Origin: Nymphaea colorata
Lineage: Eukaryota; Streptophyta; Magnoliopsida; Nymphaeales; Nymphaeaceae
Direction of reading: 5' to 3'
Assembly: GCF_008831285.2 (NCBI RefSeq)
Contig: NC_045140.1
Coordinates: 67,501-95,000 of the forward strand
Length of the DNA stretch: 27,500 bases
The notes under the pieces are model-generated. The model was not told where the DNA came from, ran no database searches, and was given only the letters and a program-made list of their open reading frames with translations. How positions within the stretch are numbered: the first letter of the stretch is position 1; every line of letters begins with the position of its first letter. Below, piece after piece: positions 1 through 9,530 of this stretch. Made by a program: the position numbers and the translations under genes.

Positions 1-213
1 GTGGCATATAGCGAGGATGCCCCGACGACGTAGCGCACAAACCTTGAATAAGCTTTCCTATGTAGGCGAAAGCGACTGGCCATAGGTCGGACGCAGGTGG
101 AATTTGTGTAGGGCATGTGCTGGCTAAGTTTGAGATGCACATCCGAGGTTGGGCGGACTTGGGGGGTTTAAAGTCTTCAATTGCTTGCGGAGAATGTGCC
201 CGACCAAAGGTGG
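1..213. other. rDNA intergenic spacer, degenerate
   Basis: This is non-coding sequence that I read as ribosomal intergenic spacer because it runs straight into subrepeat A. The stretch around 181-210 (GCTTGCGGAGAATGTGCCCG) resembles the end of subrepeat A near 389-410 (GCTTGCGGAAAGTGCTCGGA), so an older, decayed subrepeat probably ends here. I see no gene, no 25S rRNA 3' end and no recognisable Pol I start motif. The assignment is an inference from context. Confidence 0.55.
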
Positions 214-421
214 ATTTCCGAAAAATAAGATTTATGGTAGGCCAGGTGATTTTCGCGTTAGCCCGTATTACCCGAGAGCGATCGCCCAAAGCACCTGTGA
301 GGTTCGTCGGAGGGGGGGGGGGGCTGGTGAAACATTTGCTCGGCTCGATGGACCTTGCTGTAGTCCCTCTTGTGCCCGGTCTTCCGCTGCTTGCGGAAAG
401 TGCTCGGAACACTAGGGATAC
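214..421 (+). repeat. IGS subrepeat A
   Basis: First of four related spacer subrepeats (A 214-421, B 13513-13699, C 13700-14133, D 26016-26130). All share the core TTATGGTAG, then GTGATTTTCGCGTT, then a CGCCCAAA block. In A the core can fold: AGGTGATTT at 244-252 pairs with the region ending CACCT at 296, with one mismatch in the right arm. After a 14-bp G run near 311 the unit ends with a GACCTTGCTG...CTTCCGCTGC block shared with B, then GGGATAC. Element 1 is inserted exactly at that end. Unit limits are approximate because the copies are diverged. The strand is that of the 18S gene. Confidence 0.75.
417..421. repeat. Target-site duplication of element 1, left copy (GATAC)
   Basis: GATAC directly precedes the TGTTA end of the left LTR, and the same five bases follow the TAACA end of the right LTR at 13508-13512. 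Five bases is the usual duplication length for Ty3/gypsy integrases. The match fixes the element boundaries and shows that the two LTRs belong to one insertion. Confidence 0.95.
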
Positions 422-3400
422 TGTTAGGCCCACTCCTGCTAGAACTTGAATTTCCTAACCAAGAGCGACCTACCTTCCCAGGTCTCTTGAGTGCTACTCA
501 AAATCCGAAAATCCTAAGACAAATAATTACAACACTTCTACCCAGCCGGACAGACCCCGGCGCAAAAACCCTTAGGACGGGAGACTCAGGTGCGGAAAAC
601 CCTTAATTCCCAATTCCTAACTACGGGCAGACCTAAGGCAACACTACAATAGGTGACACGGCTTTACAATCGTAAGCGATACAAGAATTCACTCTTCTCA
701 CTCAAGAACAAACCATTCACCAAATTATACTACTAGCGAACAAACCACGCCCAGCAATAAGCAAATGGGTACGGTCGGCTCCTTGTGGTCGTGTCTCGGG
801 CAGCTGGCCCTTGAGGTACCACGGCAGGGAGCTAGGCCGAAGCCTTGGGCTAAAACAATAACTAAAACAAACTAAATGGAATCCTAAAACAGAAAGCAAA
901 ACACCCTCCCCGGAATCTACAAGTGGGCTAAGGTGTTACCGGCCAAGAGCTAGCCTTGGCTGAGCCGGAACAACCGCGGGGTGAAGACCAACCCCCGGGC
1001 AGTGCAGCAACGGGCCGGCGTGAAGCGCGCGGCCTGGACAGCCTCCTGCTGTCGGACGGATTGGCAGACGCCGGCTGGAGCAGCAGTCTGCTGCTGAGCG
1101 GAGACGGAAGCGCGGGGAAACAGCGACAGCCGCCTACTGTCGGGAATGGCCGGTGGACGCGCGGCCGAGAATGGCGCGGGCCTGCTATCGGGCTGCCTGA
1201 TGACGAGTGGCCGAGAGGACAGCGAGTTACGTGCGGCGTTGGCTGGCGGAAGGAGTCGGATAGCCGAGAGCAAAACTGCGGAGGCGGCGGCAGGAACAAA
1301 GGCGAGTGGTTGTCGCCTTGGGCACCGGCGGAGCAGCGACTGGACGTCGCCGATGTGCTGACGAGTGCCGCCTGCCGACTGAAGACGGGTCGGCGAGGGA
1401 AGGCCGACTAGGCAGCCACCTGCTGCCTGGAGCCGAGAGGAGAGGGCGACCGACTGTCGCCGCTAAGCTGGACAGAAGCCGCGGACAGGACGAGGGGGGC
1501 GAAAGCCGAGTTCGGCAGTGCCTACCTGCCTATTCTCCGAATGGCTCAGCCACGGACGCCGGTAGTAAATCCGACGACGGGACGCGGCCGAGGTGCTGGC
1601 CGGGGACAGCTAGCGGTGCGCTAGCGTCGCCGACTGAACCTAGTCCCTAGCTACGGCTGGGCTGGGCTGGAACTGGCGGGGCTCTAAGGGTAGGTCAGTC
1701 AAGTTAAGAGGGCTCGGGCTGGGTAGGCCGAGGGTCAAAAGGGGCTTGGGTTAACAAGGGAGGTTATCCTAGCTAAGAGGGGGGTCAAACCGAGAGGGTG
1801 AACTAGAGAAAGTGAGGTTAAGGTGAGCTCGGACGAGGGGCTTAGGCAAGGGCTGACCTCGGTTAGGGATAGGTTAGCTGGGTCACTCGAGCTAGGCTCG
1901 AGTCAACTAGGGTGGTTCTAGCTGGGCTCGGGTTGACCGAATATCTAAGGCTGGAAAGAGGTTAGGACTAAAGAGCTCAAGTCAAATAAGAAGAAGACGA
2001 CTAGTTGACTGGATTCGGTCAAGGTCAAACTGGGTTAGGTTTGACTAAGACACCTAAGTCGGGTTAGGGGCTAGGTCAAATTGACTTAGGACTAAGCTCG
2101 AGCTAAGAGGGTTTCCTAAGACTAAAAAGACTAAGTGACTCGAGTAGGTCTCTCGAGCAAGGAGATGGTGACACGTTGCGAAAATCAAGGGCCACGATTG
2201 AAGACGGTTAGGGGAAGTGGGGCGACTTGGCTTGGAGGAGCTCGTGGCTAAGGGAGATGCAGACACGTAGATGAATCAACAGCTAAGAATAACTGTAGTT
2301 GGGGAATGAATGAGGACGTGATTGAGGGTACGTGCGGGTCTTAAGTGACTTGCGCTACAATTTGGGAAAAGGGGCTCGAAATGAGGAAGTGGCGCGCCAA
2401 AGGGGGACTCGCGTGGGCTGAGGTGGCGAACTACGAGAGCTTGGTGAAAAAGGGACTGGCGAGCTGGAGGGGAGACCTATTCGTGGGCAAGGAGATGCTG
2501 CCACGTGGCCAGATGTGTGGCTGATATTGCTTGCGAGAGGAGAAGGAGACTTAGCCAAAATGCAAGATGGCGAGGTGGCATATAGTGGTCCTAAAGCTAA
2601 GGAACGTGGAAAATAACTAAGTTTCGGGTAAGGGGCACGATGGGCCAGGTGGGACACGAGCTGAGGGTGATAACTGGATAGCTGACACGTGTACAGGAGG
2701 ACGGTGAGGATTGGACTTACCTGGTCCGAGTTGACTGCACGTAGACTCGCGCCAAGAGAGGAAGACCGGCCTGGTTTGAGTTCAATCTCACCAAAGACCA
2801 GAACGCCCCTTCAAGCTTCACGCAGACTTCGGTTCGCACAAGGGCAGGGCTGTCCTAAAACGCCGGAGTCTGGAGATGGCGCCGGAAGTTGCAGGTCACG
2901 TCGGAAGATAGCAGAATTCCGGCAAGGACGCGAACTCACTATCCAACCGAGCGATTTCACCCAAACTTGGCTATGTTGGAGCACTTGATTGGACGATTAC
3001 AATGAACTCGTACGATTGATAGTCCACCGGTTAGATCTTGAAGAGCAGGACGTTTTAGCCTGCTGGACCGAAGGAGAAGAGGGAGGACAGAAACCGAGTT
3101 TTACTTTGCTAAAACTCGACTACTTCCACCGCTCGCGTTCTTCGTTTTATGGCTGAATTAACCCAAAGTTTCAAGAACTTTCTTCAAGAAGATCGTAGGA
3201 TAATATAAAGCAGAACTTGCTATTTAGCACAGACCTTCCTCACGAGTTTGCCGAGAAGAAAGCCTCGCTCTTAAGCAACTTCTGTCCTAGATTAATTTTA
3301 CGAAAATCAAGAAGAAAGCCGAGAACTAGAAGTAATTTCTTAGCCGTCGCTGCTGGATTCTCAAACGAATTCAGCCTTCCCTGTTGCAAAGGCAGCCTCT

Positions 3401-4398
3401 CAACTTCACCGGGGTCGAGAAGAAGGTACCAACCTTGCTGAAATTGCAGTTTCAAAGGGGAATCAGCCGTGGACGAGGGAGGGATTGCCGCCGGTAGGGA
3501 GGAATCCGCCGCAAGCCGTCGTGCTTTGAGTTCACCACCGGAATATCTCCGATGCCCGAAGCTTTGCTGGAATTAGAAAGCGTCACAGGCCAAGGGGACG
3601 CGAGGGGATGAGAGGCACCGCAGATTTCACCATGTGAAACTCGATGGCTGACGAAGAAGATGAAGAACTCGCCTCTAGACCGAGGGAGAGAGAGACAGCC
3701 TCACGAGGAGGAGAAAGAATACAACTTAGCAAAATGCTTTCCTTAGTCCAAAATTCGATACAAACTCTAAGATCCAAAACAATATATACATGTCCTAATT
3801 GAACGAGTCTACAATCCAGATCTCGTTCTCTACCCACAATCCAAATCCATATTGCCAAGCACAACCCGCTTGGCTAGGTCCTTATTTCAAAACCCAACGA
3901 AAGCAAACCTATTTGCTTAACAAAAAACACTTAAACTAGACTCGGGCCTAATGCCCAACTCGTAAACAAAAGGGTTAAACCCCTGAGCCTTGTGAGCCCA
4001 GGGTGGGGACCTCGTGAGGGGACCCGCCCTCACTTCGGTTGACTAGACCAAGAGCTCGGTCTGGTTTGACCGAGCCATTTGCCTAAGACCTTGGTCTTTG
4101 GCTAGCCTCAAGGGACATAAGACCGGACTCACTTGGTTAAGACTCTACTAGCTTAGTGAGACCTACTCTAGAATCACAATCACCCTGAGACGTACCCAGT
4201 TCAAGCACCGTCTTGGCTTCAGCTGCTCCTCCCGCTCCTCCCACTGCAACTGACGCTGGTGCAGAATCCTTCTCCTTGGGACTTACCTGCGCGAGCTGAA
4301 GAGAACGCGCCCAAATCTCTGACGCCTTCCTCTTACGCCGACTGGGTTCGGCCTGCTCTGCCTCCATCTGCACGGGACCTGGAAATTGGTCCGTAACA
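422..4398 (-). repeat. Element 1, 3' LTR (left copy, 3,977 bp)
   Basis: Direct repeat of 9531-13507 at a constant offset of 9,109 bp, beginning TGTTAGGCCC and ending CCGTAACA. The copies have the same length, and I found no difference in the stretches I compared, though I did not check every base. The last 262 bp (4137-4398) encode the C-terminal 86 residues and stop codon of the Gag-Pol frame, so this LTR is partly coding. A minus-strand TATATA-type run lies at 3782-3790 and could be a promoter TATA box, but nothing here fixes the transcription start. The interior is strongly banded in composition: GC-rich at about 950-1650 and G-over-C skewed at about 1650-2280. Short ORFs inside resemble no protein I know. 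Confidence 0.96.
950..2280. other. Composition-biased bands inside element 1 LTR (repeated at 10059-11389)
   Basis: From about 950 to 1650 the LTR is very GC- and CpG-rich. From about 1650 to 2280 it changes to a plus strand rich in G and A and poor in C, with loosely repeated words such as GGCTCGGGTTGACC, GGTCAAACTGGGTT and GAGCTAGGCTCGAGTC. Open frames in the first band (for example 956-1411) are expected in GC-rich sequence and resemble no protein I recognise, so I do not call genes. The source could be internal expansion of the LTR or captured host DNA. Confidence 0.5.
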
Positions 4399-7300
4399 GA
4401 TTCCCCCTCCCTACTTTGCGCTTGTCCTCGAGCGCTAGAAGAGGGGAAACGGTGAATGATCGTCCCGAATTCCTCCCAAGAAGTACCCCTGTCGGGTCCC
4501 TCCCATTCTACGAGCACCTCGTGCCTGGTTCTCCCTTGCCGCTGTACATACCTGTGTTTGAGAATACGGTAGGGAGTTGGCAAACTATCCGGGACTTGCT
4601 CGATCAAAGTAGGTACATCACCCTGATGAGGCTTAAGCCTGGTGACGTGAAAGACTGGATGTACCAACGCTGTTCTTGGAAGGCCAAGTCTGTACGCAGC
4701 CTTCCCTATCTTCTGAATCACCGGATAGGGTCCATAATATCGAGGTAGCAACTTCGAATAGGGCTGACCCATCAAGGACTTTTGCTTAAGAGGCAACCTC
4801 TTAAGCCACACATAGTCTCCCACCTGAAACTCCCGGTCCTTCCTTCCCTTATCGTACACTTGCTTCATACGATTTTGCGCCTTGACGATGTTTTCCTTGA
4901 GAGATTCTAAGACCTCTTCTCTGGTGCGCAACTCACAATCTACTGCATCATCTTCCGCAGTTCCTCCTTCATACCTTGGTATTGATGGGGGTGGAAATCC
5001 ATATACACCCTCGTAAGGGGTGATGCCAGTAGACGAGTGAAGACTCGTGTTGTACGACCATTCTGCCCAAGGCAGATACGTAACCCATGTTGATGGTCGT
5101 TCTCCTGCGAAGCAACGGAGATAAGTCTCCAAGGACCGGTTGACAATTTCACTTTGCCCATCTGTTTGTGGGTGGTGGGCAGTACTAAAGTTTAACGTCG
5201 TACCCATATTCTTCATGTACTCCTGCCAGAATGCACTCAGAAAGATGGAGTCTCTGTCACAGACGACGGACTGTGGCATTCCATGCAGTTTCCCGATATA
5301 CTCTTGGTAGACGTTGGCCACAAGTGGCCCTTGATACAACCTCGGCAAGGGGGCGAAGTGACTATACTTCGTGAGCCGATCCACGACAACTAAGACTGCC
5401 TCTTTCCCTTCTGATCGAGGCATGGCGTCGATGAAGTCCATCGTGACATCAGTCCACGGCTTGGTTGGTATAGGCAGAGGGTTCAAATGACCAGGAGGCT
5501 TGATGGCCTCGTACTTCTCCCTCTGGCAGACTATACACTTCTTGACGTAGTTTTGCACTTCTGCCTTTATTCCTCGCCACCAAAATTGGGCCTTTATTCG
5601 CGCAAGGGTCTTAGCGACCCCTTCATGACCCGCTGCGGGGGTGTCATGAAAATGCTGCAGGAGTTCCTGCCTTAGCCCAGAGTTAGGAGGGACTACAGCC
5701 TTGTCCTTCCTATACAGAAGATTTCCTTTGACTGAATACAAAGGAATGGATCCGGGGTTCTGTTGAACCGAAGTCTTGATTAGCCTTAATGACTGGTCAT
5801 CATGTTGATCATGGGCTAATCTCGTCCAAATGTCCGTCTCCACCACAGACAAAGTCATCAACTGTTCAGTGAGGCGGGAAAGAGAATCCGCCGCCTTGTT
5901 CTCAGGACCCTTCTTGTACTCGATTTCAAAGTCATACCCCAAGAGCTTCGCTAGCCATCTCTGTTGAGTGGGGGTGGACACACGTTGTTTCAACATGTAC
6001 TTCAGGCTGTTTTGATCGGTCCTGACGATAAACTTGCGTCCAATCAAGTATGGACGCCACTTTTCCACCGCGATTACGATTGCAAGCAACTCCTTCTCAT
6101 ATGTGGAGAGGGGCTTGGCCCGGCTAGTCAAGGCCTTGGACATATACGCGATGGGATGACCATCTTGTCCTAGTACTGCTCCGACGCCGACTTCACACGC
6201 ATCTGTTTCAATAGTGAAAGTCTTTGAGAAATCGGGTAGAGTTAGTACTGGGGCGGTCATTAGAGCTGCTTTCAGCTTGTCAAAAGCAACTCTCGACTTC
6301 TCAGTCCAAGAGAAGGCTCCTTTCTTCAGCATCTGGGTGAGGGGCTGGGCAATAATGCCATATCCCTGGATGAATCTCCTGTAGTACCCAGTTAATCCGA
6401 GGAATCCTCTTAGACCTTTGAGGTCCTTGGGCAGAGGCCATTTCTCCATGGCGTGCAACTTTTCGGGGTCTGCCCGAACCCCTTCTCGGGACACGATGTG
6501 TCCGAGATATCCAATGGAAGATTGTCCAAAACTGCATTTGGACATCTTCGCAAAGAGCTGGTGCTCCTGAAGAATACCTAGAGTTATTTCCAGGTGCCTC
6601 TTGTGTTGCTCCTCGTCCTTACTATAGATGAGTATGTCATCGAAAAATACGAGGATGAAGTCTCTGAGATGGGCTCTAAACACATCATTCATACACCGCT
6701 GGAATGTAGCCGGTGCATTTGTCAGTCCAAAAGGCATTACGAGAAATTCATAATGCCCGTCATGCGTTCTGAACGCTGTCTTCAAGACGTCTTTATCGAA
6801 CATTCTGATTTGATGATAGCCGGCTCTGAGATCAATCTTGGAAAATACTGTGGCGCCGGCCAATTCGTCTAACAACTCATCAATAACTGGTATGGGGTGC
6901 CGATCCTTAACGGTCACCTCATTCAGCGCCCTGTAATCAATACAGAATCGCCAAGTGTTGTCCTTCTTCTTCACTAAGAGAACTGGTGAAGAAAAAGGGC
7001 TGCAACTAGGCCTAATGATTCCGCTCTCCAACATTTCTTTCACAAGGCGCTCGATCTCCGCCTTCTGGCTGTGCCCATACCTATATGGCCTGACGTTGAC
7101 AGGCTCCGCACCATGTGCGAGGACGATGCGATGATCATATGCCCGTTTAGGCGGTAAGCCTTTGGGCTCATCAAAAATGGCTGGAAATTGGTCTAGGACC
7201 AATTGAATGCTTGGTGGAATTGGTTCTTCCACCTTATCTTCAGATACCGGTACATCCGTAGCCAATGTGAGTACCCAACAAGCGGGTTGTTCATGTTGGA

Positions 7301-9308
7301 TGGACCGCAATGCTGCCTTGGGACGCGTGGAGCTGGCGAGTCCCTGAAGAGTGATCGATTCCCCTTCTCCGTCTGGGATGAACGTCATGGCAAAGTTCTT
7401 CACATCCCAACGAATATCCTTCCAAGTTAGGAACCAAGGCATTCCTAAAATCAAGTCGACTCCGTCTAATGGAATGACTAGGCAATCCACTTTGAAGTTC
7501 TTCTTCTTGATGTTGACATCAATGCCCTTTCCTTCATGAATGCACTTGAGTCTATGACCCCCTCCCACGATTATAGTCTGTGGGCTGCTCTCATTGAGAG
7601 TGACCTTGCACTTCTCAGCGGCTTCTTCGGTTAAGAAGTTGTTTGTTGCACCGCTATCGAGCAGAATCAAAACTTTCTGGCCATTGATGCGGCCAAAAAC
7701 TCTCATGGCGTTAGCCTTATGGGGATCCTGGATAGAATGTAAGGATTCAACCTCTTCAGATTTGTCTTCTCTGTTCGAGGTTTCTCCCTTCTGTGGTTCC
7801 TCAGATTCAATTTTCTTTCCTTTTCTCTTCACTTGGACTTCCTCATCAGACGAGGAACTGGAACTAGAGCTAGAGGAGGAATCGCTCTCTGAGCTGGAGC
7901 TTGTCTCCGGTTCATCAACCACCACGATGTTGAATAGTGCCTTGCACTGGTGGTTCTTCTCCCACTTACCCTCACATCTAAAGCATAGGCCCTTCTTCAT
8001 ATACTCTTCTATTTGTTTTGGGGTCAGGTAACGTGTTGGGAGGTCACGGCCCGGTCTTGGGTTGGGCCTATAATCGTTCCCACGGTTGTAGGGAACCAAT
8101 TCCTTCCCTTGGGGACGGAATTCTCTACTTTGATTCCGAGAAGTAGAGGAGAATGAGGGTTTCTTCCTCAACTTGTCCGACTTACGAGCCTTTCTTTCTC
8201 GTTTCTCTCTTTTTTCTTCTTTTCTCTCTTCAATTCTCTCCTCATACAGCCTGGCCATTGCGAAACATTCTTCTAAACTACCGAAGCGATGGATTTTCAT
8301 CTCTCTTTTGATATCGCTTCGTAGTCCACCCTTGAACGACCCTATGAGGGCCTTCTCTGGCCATTGCACCATGCTGGCCAACCTCTCGAATTGCCTTTGG
8401 TAGACAGGCACGGTGGTGGTCTGGGTTAAGTTTTTGAGATCCTCGTCATAATCTATGAACGTGGAGTCTCCAAACTGCAACTGCAGACTCGCTTTGTATT
8501 TTTCCCACGTTGGGTCGGCCGTCTTATGTTCAAACCAGAGGTAGTGGGTTGTTGCTTCGCCGGTCATGTTGGCCGTGGCGATTTCAATCCATTCTTCTTG
8601 TGGTACATGGTGACACAAGAAGAAACGTTCGGCCATGAATAGCCATTCTCGAAGATGTTCCCCATTGAACTTAGGGAAATCATATTTGACGGAAGGTGTC
8701 CGTCTCTCTTCAAAACGTGTAGGCTCTCTTCGAGTTCTCCTAGGACGAAGTGGTGTTTCGTCCTCTCCTTCGGAAAGCTCAAAAATTGGGTTCCGAATGG
8801 GTTGACTAGTTCGTTGACCTTGAGGAGGTCTGTAGTATTCACTTGTAGGCTCGTTTAGATACCTGTCTGGAGGTGGTCCCATGACTCTACCTCCTTCCAA
8901 ACTCGTCCCAACATGTGAAATGTTGTTGGGATTAACCTCAGTGTCGGTTTGATAGCCAGGTATAACTAGCAAACCTTTTCCTTTCTGTTGATTCGGACCC
9001 TGAGTGGTCCTCTGCTCAACAACGACTTGGGCCTGGTTGTTGGCCAACTGTCTGAACATGGCGCGGATTTCATCCATTTCCTTTTGGTGTTCCGCGTTCT
9101 GACGATCCATGTCCTTCTTCCTAAAGTTCTCAACTTTGGCCATTTCGCTACGCATTTGTAGCAATTCCTTCTCTATGCTTAGGATTCTACCTAAGGCATA
9201 GTCCGGAACTTGCCCCCTTTGAGTTGGAGGGGCATCTCCTGCTTGCTCTTGAGGAATGTCCTCAAGAACAGGCTCATCGGAGCTCACGTTCTTCTTGGAT
9301 TTACCCAT
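4137..9308 (-). CDS. Gag-Pol polyprotein of element 1 (chromovirus)
   Basis: A single 1,723-residue frame encodes all proteins needed for retrotransposition: capsid, protease, reverse transcriptase/RNase H and integrase. The retrotransposon Gag domain is at about 210-360. A CCHC-like knuckle has C442, C445, H453 and C455, with the wide spacing of plant elements. Next come a Ser/Asp/Glu tract at 470-490, the protease triad DSG at 551-553 and reverse transcriptase with FFDD at 888-891. RNase H contains D1036. Integrase has an HHCC finger and a D1291, D1351, E1387 triad with 35 residues between the last two. The chromodomain is at about 1570-1615 (LVEW, SWEE). Residues 1638-1723 are encoded by the 3' LTR and include the basic run SRRKRK, a possible nuclear signal. 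I chose the ATG at 9308 because it opens a lysine-rich Gag N-terminus 222 bp inside the 5' LTR. No stop or frameshift is seen. Confidence 0.95.
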   Translation of the reverse strand: MGKSKKNVSSDEPVLEDIPQEQAGDAPPTQRGQVPDYALGRILSIEKELLQMRSEMAKVENFRKKDMDRQNAEHQKEMDEIRAMFRQLANNQAQVVVEQRTTQGPNQQKGKGLLVIPGYQTDTEVNPNNISHVGTSLEGGRVMGPPPDRYLNEPTSEYYRPPQGQRTSQPIRNPIFELSEGEDETPLRPRRTRREPTRFEERRTPSVKYDFPKFNGEHLREWLFMAERFFLCHHVPQEEWIEIATANMTGEATTHYLWFEHKTADPTWEKYKASLQLQFGDSTFIDYDEDLKNLTQTTTVPVYQRQFERLASMVQWPEKALIGSFKGGLRSDIKREMKIHRFGSLEECFAMARLYEERIEERKEEKREKRERKARKSDKLRKKPSFSSTSRNQSREFRPQGKELVPYNRGNDYRPNPRPGRDLPTRYLTPKQIEEYMKKGLCFRCEGKWEKNHQCKALFNIVVVDEPETSSSSESDSSSSSSSSSSSDEEVQVKRKGKKIESEEPQKGETSNREDKSEEVESLHSIQDPHKANAMRVFGRINGQKVLILLDSGATNNFLTEEAAEKCKVTLNESSPQTIIVGGGHRLKCIHEGKGIDVNIKKKNFKVDCLVIPLDGVDLILGMPWFLTWKDIRWDVKNFAMTFIPDGEGESITLQGLASSTRPKAALRSIQHEQPACWVLTLATDVPVSEDKVEEPIPPSIQLVLDQFPAIFDEPKGLPPKRAYDHRIVLAHGAEPVNVRPYRYGHSQKAEIERLVKEMLESGIIRPSCSPFSSPVLLVKKKDNTWRFCIDYRALNEVTVKDRHPIPVIDELLDELAGATVFSKIDLRAGYHQIRMFDKDVLKTAFRTHDGHYEFLVMPFGLTNAPATFQRCMNDVFRAHLRDFILVFFDDILIYSKDEEQHKRHLEITLGILQEHQLFAKMSKCSFGQSSIGYLGHIVSREGVRADPEKLHAMEKWPLPKDLKGLRGFLGLTGYYRRFIQGYGIIAQPLTQMLKKGAFSWTEKSRVAFDKLKAALMTAPVLTLPDFSKTFTIETDACEVGVGAVLGQDGHPIAYMSKALTSRAKPLSTYEKELLAIVIAVEKWRPYLIGRKFIVRTDQNSLKYMLKQRVSTPTQQRWLAKLLGYDFEIEYKKGPENKAADSLSRLTEQLMTLSVVETDIWTRLAHDQHDDQSLRLIKTSVQQNPGSIPLYSVKGNLLYRKDKAVVPPNSGLRQELLQHFHDTPAAGHEGVAKTLARIKAQFWWRGIKAEVQNYVKKCIVCQREKYEAIKPPGHLNPLPIPTKPWTDVTMDFIDAMPRSEGKEAVLVVVDRLTKYSHFAPLPRLYQGPLVANVYQEYIGKLHGMPQSVVCDRDSIFLSAFWQEYMKNMGTTLNFSTAHHPQTDGQSEIVNRSLETYLRCFAGERPSTWVTYLPWAEWSYNTSLHSSTGITPYEGVYGFPPPSIPRYEGGTAEDDAVDCELRTREEVLESLKENIVKAQNRMKQVYDKGRKDREFQVGDYVWLKRLPLKQKSLMGQPYSKLLPRYYGPYPVIQKIGKAAYRLGLPRTALVHPVFHVTRLKPHQGDVPTLIEQVPDSLPTPYRILKHRYVQRQGRTRHEVLVEWEGPDRGTSWEEFGTIIHRFPSSSARGQAQSREGESVTDQFPGPVQMEAEQAEPSRRKRKASEIWARSLQLAQVSPKEKDSAPASVAVGGAGGAAEAKTVLELGTSQGDCDSRVGLTKLVES
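4401..4412 (-). other. Polypurine tract of element 1
   Basis: On the minus strand this reads AGGGAGGGGGAA, followed by TC and then the TGTTA start of the 3' LTR. This is the expected position and composition for the plus-strand DNA primer in reverse transcription. It also lies inside the Gag-Pol frame, so it is coding as well. Confidence 0.85.
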
Positions 9309-9530
9309 AGAATTCGTGAATTAGGCACCCAGTGAAAACACGCACAAACTAAGGAATTTGGCTATTTGGAGCCAACGACAAAAGAAAATCCTAAACTAAC
9401 GCACACGGAAAATGCACTACTGAAAGCTGGACTCAAACACTCCTCGCCTTGACTGATTTGCTGAAGCTGAATCTTCTTGCAACGAGTGCTTGAACTTCAA
9501 TAACAGCCTCAACCTGGCTCTGATACCAAT
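9309..9530 (-). other. Untranslated leader of element 1
   Basis: These 222 bases lie between the end of the 5' LTR and the Gag-Pol ATG. They hold the primer-binding site at the LTR edge and probably RNA packaging signals. I see no separate ORF or other motif here. Confidence 0.7.
9516..9528 (-). other. Primer-binding site of element 1 (initiator tRNA-Met)
   Basis: The minus strand reads TGGTATCAGAGCC, complementary to the 3' end of plant initiator tRNA-Met, the usual primer of plant Ty3/gypsy and copia elements. It begins two bases inside the 5' LTR end, which confirms the minus orientation of the element. Confidence 0.93.

Noticed and set aside
956-1650. Overlapping 70-150-codon frames on both strands in the GC-rich part of element 1 LTR (same at 10065-10759)
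   Set aside because: Stops are rare by chance in GC-rich DNA. Frames are open on both strands at once, compositions are low-complexity and no domain is recognisable.
4386-8858. Many plus-strand frames of 60-145 codons opposite Gag-Pol, and similar ones at 17300-22466
   Set aside because: They are antisense shadows of long, clearly coding minus-strand frames and show no domain of their own.
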